64,000 nucleotides of DNA, taken from DT-110 sp030148525. GTDB lineage: Bacteria > Bacteroidota > Bacteroidia > Chitinophagales > Saprospiraceae. Every line of letters begins with the position of its first letter. The stretch's first letter is position 1. The notes below the pieces were generated by a model. The model had not been told where the DNA came from, made no database searches, and saw nothing but the letters and a program-made list of their open reading frames with translations. The position numbers and the translations under genes were made by a program. Shown piece by piece: positions 33,870 through 43,249 of this stretch. The stretch is taken from NCBI GenBank assembly GCA_965227445.1, contig OZ245751.1, positions 2,852,001-2,916,000 on the forward strand, given 5' to 3'.

Positions 33870-35039
33870 ATGGCTAACTCTGCACGTCTGATCAATACTG
33901 ATTTCAAAGTAGGCATCCTCGGAGGTGGACAATTGGGCAAAATGCTGGCTCAGGCCGCATCCAGTTGGGACCTGCCTATCTACGCCCTCGACCGCGACCA
34001 AACCTTTCCGGCAGCACCGGTGGTACGTGAGCTCCACGAAGGCAATTTCAAGGACTACGACGACGTGTTGGCCTTCGGCCGACAAATGGACGTCCTGACT
34101 ATCGAGATCGAACACGTGAACACCGATGCCCTGCTGGAACTGGAAAAAGAAGGCGTCGTGATCCACCCGCGTCCGCAGGCGTTAATCACCATCAAGGACA
34201 AGGGCCTGCAAAAGCAATTCTATGCCGAGCGGGATATCCCCACCAGCGACTTTCAGCTTTGGGATAGTAAGGAAGCCCTCCTGGCAGCCATTGCCGACGG
34301 TGCCCTCTCCTACCCTTTCGTGCAAAAGTCCCGCACCGCCGGATACGACGGAAAGGGCGTGGCGGTGATCAAATCGGCCGATGACCGCGACAAGATCCTC
34401 GATGGCCCCTGCCTCACCGAAGACCTGGTGGATATCGACAAGGAACTGGCGGTAGTAGTTGCCCGTAATCCCTCGGGGGAGATCAAGGCTTTCCCTACGG
34501 TAGAGATGGCCTTTAACCCCGAAGCCAATCTGGTGGAATTCCTGCTTTGTCCGGCTCAGGTCAAGCCGGAGATCAGTCGTCAGGCCGAAGAACTGGCCCT
34601 GGAGGTCATTGAAGCCTTCGATGTGTGCGGCCTCCTGGCCGTCGAGTTATTCCTCACCACCGGAGGCGAGATCCTGGTGAACGAGGTAGCCCCCCGCCCC
34701 CACAACAGCGGCCACCATACCATTGATTCGTCCTACACCTCCCAATTCGGGCAGCACCTGCGCGGCATCCTCGACCTGCCCCTCGGCAGCACCCGCCTCA
34801 AAGAGCCCGTCGGTGTGATGGTCAACCTCCTGGGCGCACCCGGACACACCGGTACGGCCAGCTACGAGGGCCTGAGTGACTGCCTGGCCATGGAGGGCGT
34901 ATACCTGCACCTGTACGGCAAAACCCAGACCCGCCCCTTCCGGAAGATGGGTCACGCCACGGTGATCGGCGACGACGTGGATGCGACTACGGAACGCGCG
35001 CGGGAGGTGATGGGGATGCTTCGGATCGTGGCACGGTAG
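33870..35039 (+). CDS. purK: 5-(carboxyamino)imidazole ribonucleotide synthase
   Basis: 389-residue ATP-grasp enzyme of purine synthesis that carboxylates AIR to N5-CAIR. Motifs are 'VGILGGGQLGKMLAQAA', 'KSRTAGYDGKGVAVI', 'EDLVDIDKELAVVVARN' and 'VNEVAPRPHNSGHHT'. The ATG at 33870 fits the family. Longer in-frame starts run back into pyrC. It is divergent from pyrC, putting a purine and a pyrimidine step side by side. Confidence 0.95.
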   Translation: MANSARLINTDFKVGILGGGQLGKMLAQAASSWDLPIYALDRDQTFPAAPVVRELHEGNFKDYDDVLAFGRQMDVLTIEIEHVNTDALLELEKEGVVIHPRPQALITIKDKGLQKQFYAERDIPTSDFQLWDSKEALLAAIADGALSYPFVQKSRTAGYDGKGVAVIKSADDRDKILDGPCLTEDLVDIDKELAVVVARNPSGEIKAFPTVEMAFNPEANLVEFLLCPAQVKPEISRQAEELALEVIEAFDVCGLLAVELFLTTGGEILVNEVAPRPHNSGHHTIDSSYTSQFGQHLRGILDLPLGSTRLKEPVGVMVNLLGAPGHTGTASYEGLSDCLAMEGVYLHLYGKTQTRPFRKMGHATVIGDDVDATTERAREVMGMLRIVAR

Positions 35040-35170
35040 AGATTATAAAAGATAATCCGTGTTCGTAAGGACAGAAAGGGAGATTTGGGGAATTGGGGAA
35101 TGGGATCGTCATTCGAAACCTCAATACTAAAGTAGAGACGTGATTTATCGCGTCCACACGGATAATTAAT
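35040..35170. repeat. Composite module: 8-bp array plus GACGCGAT palindrome
   Basis: An 8-bp-period TGGGGAAT array (35075-35104) is followed by 'GTAGAGACGTGATTTATCGC' (35132-35151, continuing to 35154). The same two parts occur in inverted order and orientation at 51206-51281, where the 23-bp palindrome matches at 21 of 23 bases. Confidence 0.7.
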
Positions 35171-35420
35171 GCTCAATGATGAGTGCTAAATGCTCAATGA
35201 TTCGATCTGCTTATTTGGCTTTCGCCAAAATGAAAATGGATCGGCTATATCCAATGAAGAGTCGTCAAAAGCCCAGAAACCCTGTGTTGGACTGAACATT
35301 GAGCATTGCGAACTGCCAACAGCGCACTGAGCACTGCCTACTGGAAACTGCCAACTGCCAACTGGGCATTGAGCACTGAGCACCGAGCAACTTTCATTCA
35401 TCATTCAACATTAAGCATTC
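35171..35420 (-). repeat. Inverted long repeat, copy B
   Basis: Reverse-complement counterpart of copy A, including the 67-bp identical core (35291-35357), the 'GGCTTTCGCC' block and the 'TGATTCGATCTGCTTA' stretch. Extra heptad-like CATTCAA units extend its right end to about 35420. Confidence 0.88.
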
Positions 35421-35470
35421 AAAATTCCCCCATAACCCCTTCCTTCCCCCGGACTGTTTCGGGGAAGCGT

Positions 35471-35499
35471 AAAAAAAGAGATGGCCTCCCGGCCATCTC
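35471..35499 (-). terminator. Intrinsic terminator of the cryptochrome gene
   Basis: Perfect nine-base stem GAGATGGCC/GGCCATCTC with a four-base loop, followed on the minus strand by seven T. Confidence 0.9.
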
Positions 35500-35576
35500 C
35501 TCCAGTTTCTTAAATGAAACGTACCAACTAAACCAATCATGAATGCAAAAAACTCTTTACCGGGATTTAGTTTATG

Positions 35577-37028
35577 TTATGATGAGGGAACGCGCTGATC
35601 ACCTCGCTCCCGTTCACGGGGCACATATGGCCCATTGGGATCCAGTCCGTAACTGATCACCTCTTCGGGGGATAAGCGGTGGATTTGGTGTATCTTTTCG
35701 CCGGGCATATCCTTGAACTGGGGCAGCCATTTTTTCACGTACTCGCCATGAGGATCGTAGCGCAAGGCCTGGGCCTCGATATTCAAATATCTATCATCTC
35801 TGACCTCGCTGCCGACGCCTGCCATCTGACTCCAATTGCCCCAATTACTGGTCACATCGTAATCGATAAGTATGGACTCGAAATAGCTGGCCCCCAACTG
35901 CCAGTTGACGTGCAGATCATTGATCAGATAAGAAGCCACATTTTGCCGGGCGCGGTTCGACAGGTAACCAGTTTGGTACAGTTCCATCATGGCTGCATCG
36001 ACCAGCGGCACACCGGTTTCCCCGTTCACCCACTTGTGGAAAGTATGGTAATCATCGGACCAATCGTTTTGGTAACTGCCTTGAACGCCTCCCTCCTCGA
36101 AAAAATGCTCGCCATATTTTTTGGCCATAAAGCGATGGTGATCGCGTAGAAGCAGGTTGTAAACCAACTCCTGAGTTGATTTGGAGTCTCTGTATCGTTC
36201 TTCGTATTTTTTCAGTTCCTGATAAATGGTTTTGGGCGATAAACACCCTTGTGCCAGCCATGCTGAAAATTTAGTCGAGTACAAGTCGCCCGACAAATCA
36301 CTACGGCTTTCCCGATAACTGTCAACAGCATCCGGATGGTTGAAATAGGTGTGCAACCGGTTCAATCCGGCAGTCTCGCCACCTTCAAACAGTGGATTAC
36401 CGCTACGATCTGTGTGATACCCCTCGAATCCAAAATCAGCCATGGAAGGCATTTCTCCGGGATCTATATCTACCGTTAGCTGCGCTAGTGAATTGCTGGG
36501 GGCCTCCATTGGCTCTCGAACACCTACGTACCGTTCTGTTTCCTTGCGAAATTGGGAAAATGAATCGGGCACATGTTGGATCGGAAATGGCAAGTCAGCG
36601 GTATGATACAACATCTTACCCCTCGAAAAGCGCACTTCCTGACCAATACTCCAAAGTCGTTGCTCCAGATCATCCTGGATGGTCACTTCCATGGGTGTGC
36701 GCTCCCGGTTACAAAATACCCAACCCGATTTTGCCTGCTCCGCTATATCGAATAAAATGTCTTCTGTTTTTCCTACCCGGACAATTAGCTGCCCGTTGAT
36801 ACGACGCAGATTTTTTCGCAGATCCGCTACGCTTTCCAATAAAAACTTTGTGCGGTGTGGTCCTGTTTTTGGAAACCCCAATTCCGTATCAACGCCGAAG
36901 TAGCGTTCATCAAACACATAAACGGGAATTACTTCAATAGCACTGTGAATAGCTTCCAGCAGGGCTACATTATCGTGGAGGCGGAGGTCCTGGCGGAACC
37001 AAACAATGGCGCGTCTTTTTTTGGACAT
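35577..37028 (-). CDS. DASH family cryptochrome / photolyase
   Basis: 483 residues. The N-terminal alpha/beta domain starts 'RAIVWFRQDLRLHDNVALL'. The FAD-binding helical domain contains 'KFSAWLAQGCLSPKTIYQEL', 'TGVPLVDAAMMELYQTGYLS', 'NRARQNVASYLINDL' and 'DYDVTSNWGNW', which fit cry-DASH proteins better than class I photolyases. Such proteins repair UV pyrimidine dimers, mainly in single-stranded DNA, or sense blue light. Stands alone with its own terminator. Confidence 0.9.
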   Translation of the reverse strand: MSKKRRAIVWFRQDLRLHDNVALLEAIHSAIEVIPVYVFDERYFGVDTELGFPKTGPHRTKFLLESVADLRKNLRRINGQLIVRVGKTEDILFDIAEQAKSGWVFCNRERTPMEVTIQDDLEQRLWSIGQEVRFSRGKMLYHTADLPFPIQHVPDSFSQFRKETERYVGVREPMEAPSNSLAQLTVDIDPGEMPSMADFGFEGYHTDRSGNPLFEGGETAGLNRLHTYFNHPDAVDSYRESRSDLSGDLYSTKFSAWLAQGCLSPKTIYQELKKYEERYRDSKSTQELVYNLLLRDHHRFMAKKYGEHFFEEGGVQGSYQNDWSDDYHTFHKWVNGETGVPLVDAAMMELYQTGYLSNRARQNVASYLINDLHVNWQLGASYFESILIDYDVTSNWGNWSQMAGVGSEVRDDRYLNIEAQALRYDPHGEYVKKWLPQFKDMPGEKIHQIHRLSPEEVISYGLDPNGPYVPRERERGDQRVPSS

Positions 37029-37218
37029 ACTGATTGGCCGTTCAATTGGGTTGGGGAATCAGAAAGCAATTTTATACTTTCAGTAATTTTTGAAAATGTA
37101 ACACTGATTGGGCCCATTGGTTTTTGAAACATGGTAAAAAGTCGCTGCTTTTCGCAAAAAAGCCCTTCAGGGAACTATTAATGTACTCGTGCATTGTATA
37201 GGCTGAAGAACAGATAAC

Positions 37219-37629
37219 ATGGAACGATCAATCATAGAACACGAAATTACCTATCAAACTTCCCGCTCCGGTGGTTCGGGTGGTCAGCACGTTAATAAGG
37301 TGGAGACCAAGGTGTCGATCCGCTTTGACGTAGATGCCAGTGTGGGCCTTTCAGACCGGGAAAAGGACCTGATACGCAAGCGCCTGAAGAACCGCATAAA
37401 TAAGGATGGTACCCTGGTAATCGACGAGCAGCAAAGTCGGTCGCAACAGCGCAACAAACGCACTGTCACCGAACGCTTTTTCGCCCTTTTGGAAAAAGCG
37501 ACCCGGAAAACCAAACGGAGTAAAGGCGCTCCAAAACTCAGGGCCAATCCCCGAAAGCGCCTGGAAAGCAAGCGCCGGCACAGCGAGAAAAAGGCGCTGC
37601 GCAAAAAAATCCGTCGCCAGGATCTTTAA
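37219..37629 (+). CDS. arfB: Alternative ribosome-rescue factor / peptidyl-tRNA hydrolase
   Basis: 136 residues, ArfB (YaeJ) size. The GGQ catalytic motif lies in 'RSGGSGGQHVNKVETKV', and the C-terminal tail is very basic ('LESKRRHSEKKALRKKIRRQ'), as needed to enter the mRNA channel of stalled ribosomes. No codon-recognition domain is present, which separates it from class I release factors. Confidence 0.92.
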   Translation: MERSIIEHEITYQTSRSGGSGGQHVNKVETKVSIRFDVDASVGLSDREKDLIRKRLKNRINKDGTLVIDEQQSRSQQRNKRTVTERFFALLEKATRKTKRSKGAPKLRANPRKRLESKRRHSEKKALRKKIRRQDL

Positions 37630-37697
37630 TTGCTGCTTGACTGATATTCCTCGATGCTATCAGGCATCCTGGCAAGGCCCGTTTTACAACAATTAGC

Positions 37698-37705
37698 TAT
37701 GTTTG
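37698..37705 (+). promoter_or_regulatory. Candidate -7 box for the ChaN-like gene
   Basis: TATGTTTG matches TAnnTTTG, 23 bases upstream of the ATG at 37729. Confidence 0.4.
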
Positions 37706-37728
37706 GGCAACTTAAAAGCAACTGCACT

Positions 37729-38598
37729 ATGTTACGAACTGTATGTATCCTGCTCACCTCATTCCTCGGCTCTATGATATACGCACAGGATAAGCCAGCC
37801 TATACCCTTTTCGACAAGGAGGGCAATCCGGCGACCTACGCTCAGTTGGTCGAAGCTGCTGCCGTTCACGATTACGTATTCTTTGGTGAGCTGCACAACA
37901 ACCCGATCGCCCACTGGCTGCAATTGGAGCTGACGCAAGACCTCTACGAAACAGTAGACAGCCAACTCATTCTCGGTGCCGAAATGTTCGAAGCTGATAA
38001 CCAATTACTGCTCGACGAATACCTCCTCGGCCAGATCAGCACTAAAAACTTTGAAGACGAAGCCCGCCTCTGGAATAACTACTCGACGGATTACAAACCA
38101 TTAGTGGAATTTGCGCGAAGCCACCAACTGTATTTTATAGCCTCAAATATTCCGCGTCGATACGCCAATCTGGTTTACCGCGAGGGCGTAGAACAACTCG
38201 AACACTTACCCTACCGATCCAAGAAATTCATGGCGCCACTTCCCATGACCATCGACCTGGAGCAACCTGCCTACAAGGAAATGATGGAGATGATGGGCGG
38301 CCACGGGGGCGACGGAGCCGAAACGCTGGCTCAGGCCCAGGCCGTAAAAGATGCTACTATGGCCTATTTCATCGAAAAAAACTGGCGGCCCGGCTATACC
38401 CTAATTCATTACAATGGATCGTACCATTCTAATCAATGGCAGGGCATTGTCTGGTATGTACAGCAGAACACGCCAGACCGGTCTGTACTAACCATCAACA
38501 CTGTGGAGCAGGCAGATATCAGCAAGCTGTCTGCAGAGAACAATGGGTTGGCCGACTTCACCATTTGTGTGCCCGCCACCATGACTAAAACCTATTAA
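37729..38598 (+). CDS. ChaN family protein
   Basis: 289 residues with a signal peptide (1-19, ending 'MIYAQ'). The ChaN (DUF399, haem-binding uptake, Tiki-like fold) domain contains 'YVFFGELHNNPIAHWLQLEL', 'LILGAEMFEADNQLLLDEYL' and the late 'LIHYNGSYHSNQW'. The Glu-Leu-His pattern gives possible metal or haem ligands. ChaN proteins are thought to take part in iron or haem handling. The start at 37729 was chosen for the signal peptide. Four bases from the cytochrome gene. Confidence 0.85.
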   Translation: MLRTVCILLTSFLGSMIYAQDKPAYTLFDKEGNPATYAQLVEAAAVHDYVFFGELHNNPIAHWLQLELTQDLYETVDSQLILGAEMFEADNQLLLDEYLLGQISTKNFEDEARLWNNYSTDYKPLVEFARSHQLYFIASNIPRRYANLVYREGVEQLEHLPYRSKKFMAPLPMTIDLEQPAYKEMMEMMGGHGGDGAETLAQAQAVKDATMAYFIEKNWRPGYTLIHYNGSYHSNQWQGIVWYVQQNTPDRSVLTINTVEQADISKLSAENNGLADFTICVPATMTKTY

Positions 38599-38602
38599 AG
38601 AT

Positions 38603-39031
38603 ATGCCCCGAACCCACTGGATCACCGGGTGGATGCTACTTGCCCTGGTTGGTTTCCTCTTCCAATGCAGTGAACGCAAGCCCTTTCGCCAGGGTGAAAT
38701 CCTCTACCAGAACTTTTGTGCCAACTGCCACATGGATAATGGATCTGGTCTGCAGGGACTTATTCCTCCACTGGCTAATGCCGATTACGTAGAAGCTGAC
38801 CCCGAACGCATGGCCTGCATCATTCGCTATGGCATTCAGGATACCATTGAGGTAAATGATACCCTCTACAGCCAACCCATGGCCGGCATTCCCGAACTTT
38901 CTGATTTCGAGATTACCAACGTGATCAATTACATTAATCACGCCTGGGGGAACGATTACGGATATACCTCTTTTGAGGATGTAAAATCCAGGCTTGATTC
39001 CTGTGCAACAATTCCCAGGAAGCTCGATTAA
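38603..39031 (+). CDS. Cytochrome c lipoprotein
   Basis: 142 residues. A signal sequence ends in 'FLFQC', so Cys22 is probably lipidated. One haem site is C39-A-N-C-H43 in 'LYQNFCANCHMDNGSG', and the likely axial Met is in 'YSQPMAGIPELSD'. A single-domain class I cytochrome c for electron transfer on the periplasmic face. It directly follows the ChaN-like gene, which is consistent with a shared haem or iron link (inference). Confidence 0.88.
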   Translation: MPRTHWITGWMLLALVGFLFQCSERKPFRQGEILYQNFCANCHMDNGSGLQGLIPPLANADYVEADPERMACIIRYGIQDTIEVNDTLYSQPMAGIPELSDFEITNVINYINHAWGNDYGYTSFEDVKSRLDSCATIPRKLD

Positions 39032-39075
39032 ACGTAAAGCTACAGACGTAATCGGCAAACACCGTTTTTATTGGG

Positions 39076-39170
39076 TTCTCTGACCGATTCCGCATCTTGC
39101 TGCAAATGCTTGTGCGAAAAGCCTCAGTATTTCTTTTCACACAAGCATTTGCAGCAAAATTGTCAGAGAA
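39076..39170. other. Long near-perfect hairpin
   Basis: Outer arms TTCTCTGAC (39076-39084) and GTCAGAGAA (39162-39170) enclose an inner stem of 18 bases (39097-39114 with 39140-39157). After one mismatch, six more pairs GAAAAG/CTTTTC close an 11-base loop (39122-39132). This is far longer than a terminator and has no T-run. It could be a structured RNA, a miniature element or a binding site. It lies between the cytochrome and the type IX cargo gene. Confidence 0.7.
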
Positions 39171-39327
39171 GGTTAATTTGTAAATACCCATTCCGCATTG
39201 TGGCCGGGAATTACTACCTTTCGGAATGCCTCGGCTGGTGGTTTAACCTTACGGGAAAAGGTTACCGTCTGCCTTTGACATACGACTCGCCCCCCGGGGG
39301 CGTTTCCCAAGATATCAACCGTACCTT

Positions 39328-41676
39328 ATGAAGAACCTTTGTACGCTTTTTGCTGTCGTATTTTCTGTACTCCTTTCCTACCCAACCGCCTTATCAGCTC
39401 AGGGTAGTCCCCCGATCAGCCTCCAAATTTTTCCCGATGTCGACACTCTCTTTGTTTGCACGGGTGAACAAGTGCAATTAAACGCCCTGGGAGCGACCAC
39501 TTTCCGCTGGACACCAGCAGAGATTTTTGATGATCCTACCATACCCAATCCCACGGTCGTCAACCTGAACGAAGATACCTGGGTTGTTGTAGAATCCATG
39601 GTCAACGGGACCATCGAATTTGACTCCATACTGTTAAGTGTAGTTGACCCTGCGATTCAGCTTTCGGCCTCCACGAATGACCCTATCTGCCGGGGCGAAA
39701 CAGTCACCCTGACGGCCCTGAATAATGTGAATGATCAGGGCCTGTCCTGGACACCTGCCGGGACCATCTTATCGGACCCCACGGAAGGCTCCGTTACCGT
39801 TCAGCCCGACCAAACGACCACCTATACAGCTACCCTCGAAGTACAGGGGTGTACTGAGGTAGCATCTATCTCAGTGGACGTTCGGTCCGACCGGGTCGAC
39901 ATCACAAATCCCGATACGGTCTTTTTATGCAAAGGTGATGAAGTAACCCTGGAAGCAATTACCTCCAGCCCCACTAACGAAGATTTTCGCTGGTATTCTT
40001 CATTCGGTCCTATACCCATCACGGACAAAACCTTTACGATTTCGCCTGAACGCAATGCGACCATCTATGCTGAGATCGTTACAGACGACTGTACCATAAC
40101 GGATTCGACCTATATCCAGATCGACTCGCTTCCTCCGAGCCTTGGGCTGACAGCTGATCCGGAAAAAGATGTCTATTGTGAAGGAGATCTCGTAACCCTT
40201 ACCTCCATCACCTACGAACCGTCCGATTATCCGGACATTGTGCACCGTTGGGTATCCGCACCACCAAGTGGAGGATTTGAAACACCGGATACACTGTTTA
40301 ATATGGTCTTTACCGCCCAGGATTCGGCCATTTTCAAGCGCACTACAACCAATAATGGTTGTGTGGACTCCGTCATCCTGGTTGTACCCGTGATCAAACC
40401 ACCTATGATCACCATCGAACCGGAAAATCCTATCCTTTGCCCGGGCGAATCGGTGCAATTGCAGGTTAACCTGGAAGGCCCCGGTTCCGAAGATGCGGAA
40501 ATCGAGTGGATGCCTACCGAAGGGCTTAGCTGTACGGATTGCCTCGACCCCGTTGCCACTCCGCAAGCTCTTACCACCACCTATTCCGTAACGGCGACCG
40601 TTGAGGATTGTCCGGCCTCGCAAAGCATAACCTTACAGGTGTTACCGCCCCCCGTTACCCTGAATCCTGACCTGACGATCTGTGCGGGAGAATCCATTTC
40701 GTTGGTCGTTACGGCCAATACTAATGCCGGTGTAACCTTCGAATGGCGGGAAGCCGGTAGCAATACGATCCTCTCAACTGATCCCTTCTTCGAACCAACA
40801 CCAGCTGCCGATATTACGTATGTGCTTACGGCTCAGTACCCCGAGTGTGAACCGGTGACGTTCGAGGCACCGGTACGAGTGATTCAGGAACCTACACTTA
40901 CCGTTGGCCCGGGTGCCACGGTCTGCCCCGGTGATCCCGTAATGCTGACAGCTTCCTCCGATGCGCCAGCTGATGTCGAGGAGTTTTATCAATGGAATGT
41001 CGACAATCGCGACTTCGAAGGTCCCGATGTTGAAGTGGTGGTAGAACAAACAACTACCGCTATCCTGACCTACATATACGGCGACAATTGCGCCGCCCTC
41101 ACCGAATCCGTAGCGATCGATGTACTTGATGTTCCGACCATCGAAGAAATTACCGTTAATCCCGAATCGGCCCCTACCGATGGTTTGCCGCTCGGTGAGT
41201 CCGTTGGTCTGCGGGTAATCACCGATCCCGAAGAACCTGCTAATGTAACCTACAGCTGGACCGCCAACGGAGAAACTATTGGAGGCAACAGCCCCGATAT
41301 CGAACACACCCCATCGGATGATCCTACAGTGTACGAGGTGACCATAACCACCGCGGATGGCTGTACCGTCACCCGTGAGATTTCTATTAACGTAGTAGCG
41401 CCTCGCTTCGATATTCCCAATGCCTTTTCCCCGAACGACGACAATGTAAACGACTTTTTCAATGTCGTCTTTGTTGGTGGCATTGATATTGTGGAATTTA
41501 AGGTATGGAATCGGTGGGGCGAACTAGTATACGATAACGATACCCCGGAAACCGGCTGGGACGGGAACATCAATGGCGATCCCGCTCCCTCAGATGTATA
41601 TGTTTATAAGATCCTGATTCGCTTCCCCGATGGACAGGAATTTACGGAACAAGGCGAAATTACCTTGATTCGTTAG
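39328..41676 (+). CDS. Type IX secreted protein with gliding-associated C-terminal domain
   Basis: 782 residues: signal peptide (1-24, 'TALSAQ'), then about seven Ig-like/PKD-like modules of roughly 85 residues. Each begins near a cysteine motif such as 'VCTGEQVQL', 'ICRGETVTL', 'FLCKGDEVTL', 'LCPGESVQL', 'ICAGESISL' or 'VCPGDPVML'. The last 90 residues are a type B (gliding motility-associated) sorting domain: 'IPNAFSPNDDNVND', 'KVWNRWGELVYD', 'WDGNINGDPAPSDVYVY'. The protein is predicted to be exported by the type IX system to the cell surface, probably as an adhesin or structural protein. Confidence 0.9.
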   Translation: MKNLCTLFAVVFSVLLSYPTALSAQGSPPISLQIFPDVDTLFVCTGEQVQLNALGATTFRWTPAEIFDDPTIPNPTVVNLNEDTWVVVESMVNGTIEFDSILLSVVDPAIQLSASTNDPICRGETVTLTALNNVNDQGLSWTPAGTILSDPTEGSVTVQPDQTTTYTATLEVQGCTEVASISVDVRSDRVDITNPDTVFLCKGDEVTLEAITSSPTNEDFRWYSSFGPIPITDKTFTISPERNATIYAEIVTDDCTITDSTYIQIDSLPPSLGLTADPEKDVYCEGDLVTLTSITYEPSDYPDIVHRWVSAPPSGGFETPDTLFNMVFTAQDSAIFKRTTTNNGCVDSVILVVPVIKPPMITIEPENPILCPGESVQLQVNLEGPGSEDAEIEWMPTEGLSCTDCLDPVATPQALTTTYSVTATVEDCPASQSITLQVLPPPVTLNPDLTICAGESISLVVTANTNAGVTFEWREAGSNTILSTDPFFEPTPAADITYVLTAQYPECEPVTFEAPVRVIQEPTLTVGPGATVCPGDPVMLTASSDAPADVEEFYQWNVDNRDFEGPDVEVVVEQTTTAILTYIYGDNCAALTESVAIDVLDVPTIEEITVNPESAPTDGLPLGESVGLRVITDPEEPANVTYSWTANGETIGGNSPDIEHTPSDDPTVYEVTITTADGCTVTREISINVVAPRFDIPNAFSPNDDNVNDFFNVVFVGGIDIVEFKVWNRWGELVYDNDTPETGWDGNINGDPAPSDVYVYKILIRFPDGQEFTEQGEITLIR

Positions 41677-41720
41677 GCGGAAGCGTAGGGTGCTTCTCCG
41701 GCATAACTCAAATAAAGCCT

Positions 41721-42227
41721 ATGCAGTACCCCTATTACGTGGAAGAGTTTGATACCGTCCCCAAATTGCTTTGGGAAACAGTCAATGACACGGTGATGGG
41801 TGGTTTGTCCCGTTCCACCTTGGTACATAAAGAAACCACCATGGTTTTTGCCGGTCAGGTGTCCCTGGAAAACAACGGAGGTTTTGCCAGCACCCGGGCA
41901 TCGATCGCCGAAGAGCTCTCCGAACGATGTGCCGGCCTGCGGGTGCGGGTGCGCGGCGACGGGTCCCGCTACGATTTCAGAGTTCGCGTAGGAGGCCGGT
42001 ATTCCCGCATCAGCTACCGCTCTACCTTTCTGGCATCCGGGAAATGGGCCGAATTGTGGTTCCCCTGGTCCTCCTTCCGGGCGACCTTCCGCGGAGACAA
42101 GTTGGTGAACATTCCTCCCCCACAACCCGGTTTAATAAGAGAAGTAGGATTTATTATTGCTGATGGACAGCAGGGACCATTCACCCTCGAAGTGGAGTGG
42201 ATTCGCGCGGAACTCGGCAAAACGTAA
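41721..42227 (+). CDS. CIA30 family protein
   Basis: 168 residues matching the CIA30 domain: 'WETVNDTVMGGLSRSTL', 'FAGQVSLENNGGFASTRAS', 'WAELWFPWSSFRATFRG' and 'REVGFIIADGQQGPFTLEVE'. In eukaryotes CIA30 helps assemble respiratory complex I, but bacterial members are widespread without complex I context and bind unknown ligands through a galactose-binding-like fold. No signal peptide. Confidence 0.85.
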   Translation: MQYPYYVEEFDTVPKLLWETVNDTVMGGLSRSTLVHKETTMVFAGQVSLENNGGFASTRASIAEELSERCAGLRVRVRGDGSRYDFRVRVGGRYSRISYRSTFLASGKWAELWFPWSSFRATFRGDKLVNIPPPQPGLIREVGFIIADGQQGPFTLEVEWIRAELGKT

Positions 42228-42284
42228 CCACCGGGAAGTCCCTACGTACATGTCCGTTAGACCTCCCTCCAAACTCATATTGTT

Positions 42285-43235
42285 ATGCGCTCCTGGATCC
42301 TTTGTCTGGTAGTCGTGATCACTACCAACTCCATATTCAGCCAAACAGACTCTGTACAGCTGGAAACGCCAACCGGCACATTATACGGTACCCTGCAAAT
42401 ACCGGAAAATCAGACCGAAGCGGTTCCGCTGGTAATCATGCATGTAGGTTCCGGTCCCACTGATCGGGACGGCAACAATGCCATGATGAAAAACAATAGT
42501 CTCCTCATGCTGGCCGATAGCCTCGAGGATGCTTTTATCGCCTCCCTGCGTTATGATAAAAGAGGAATTTCCGCCAGTCGGGATGCAGCAATCTCCGAAA
42601 CGGAATTGCGCTTCGAGACCTTCGTGGAGGATCTAAAAGGATGGATCGATGCATTTGCAGAGGATGAACGTTTTTCGCGGATCATTTTAGCGGGCCACAG
42701 CGAGGGTTCATTAATCAGTCTCCTGGCGGCAATTGATCGTCCGGAAGCGGTGGACGGTTGGATTTCCATTGCCGGCCCGGCGCGGCCAGCCCCCGATATC
42801 CTGAGAGATCAGTTGAGCCAACAGCCGCCCATGGTAAAAGACATGGCTTTTCCCATCCTGGATTCACTGGAGCAGGGTAAAGAGGTCACCGACGTCAACC
42901 CCATGTTAAACAGTCTCTTTCGTCCAAGTGTACAACCCTATTTGATCTCCTGGTTCGCGTACGACCCACAGGAGGAAATCACAAAACTGGACATGCCCGC
43001 TTTGATCGTTCAGGGAACGAACGACATTCAGGTTCATACCGACGAAGCAACCCTTTTTGCGGAAGCGGGAGGAGAGGATGTACAAATGATACTGCTGAAA
43101 AACATGAATCACGTACTCAAAGTTACCGAAGCTACTGATCAGGCCGGGCAGATGGCCGTATACATGAATCCGGAGTTACCCATACACCCTGATCTGACAT
43201 CGGCCATTGCCGCCTTTATTTTCGCCTTACCATAG
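42285..43235 (+). CDS. Secreted alpha/beta hydrolase
   Basis: 316 residues with a signal peptide (1-20, ending 'SIFSQ'). The nucleophile elbow is 'ILAGHSEGSLIS' (Ser139). A later acid and base are suggested by 'VQGTNDIQV' and 'NMNHVLK'. 'VIMHVGSGPTDRDGN' near residue 50 gives the oxyanion region. Substrate unknown; it resembles periplasmic esterase or dienelactone-hydrolase-like proteins of Bacteroidota. Confidence 0.88.
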   Translation: MRSWILCLVVVITTNSIFSQTDSVQLETPTGTLYGTLQIPENQTEAVPLVIMHVGSGPTDRDGNNAMMKNNSLLMLADSLEDAFIASLRYDKRGISASRDAAISETELRFETFVEDLKGWIDAFAEDERFSRIILAGHSEGSLISLLAAIDRPEAVDGWISIAGPARPAPDILRDQLSQQPPMVKDMAFPILDSLEQGKEVTDVNPMLNSLFRPSVQPYLISWFAYDPQEEITKLDMPALIVQGTNDIQVHTDEATLFAEAGGEDVQMILLKNMNHVLKVTEATDQAGQMAVYMNPELPIHPDLTSAIAAFIFALP

Positions 43236-43249
43236 ACTACATTTACCTA

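Noticed and set aside
37698..39031. Assigning ChaN and cytochrome c to a dedicated haem uptake operon
   Set aside because: Only adjacency supports it; no receptor or haem enzyme is next to them.
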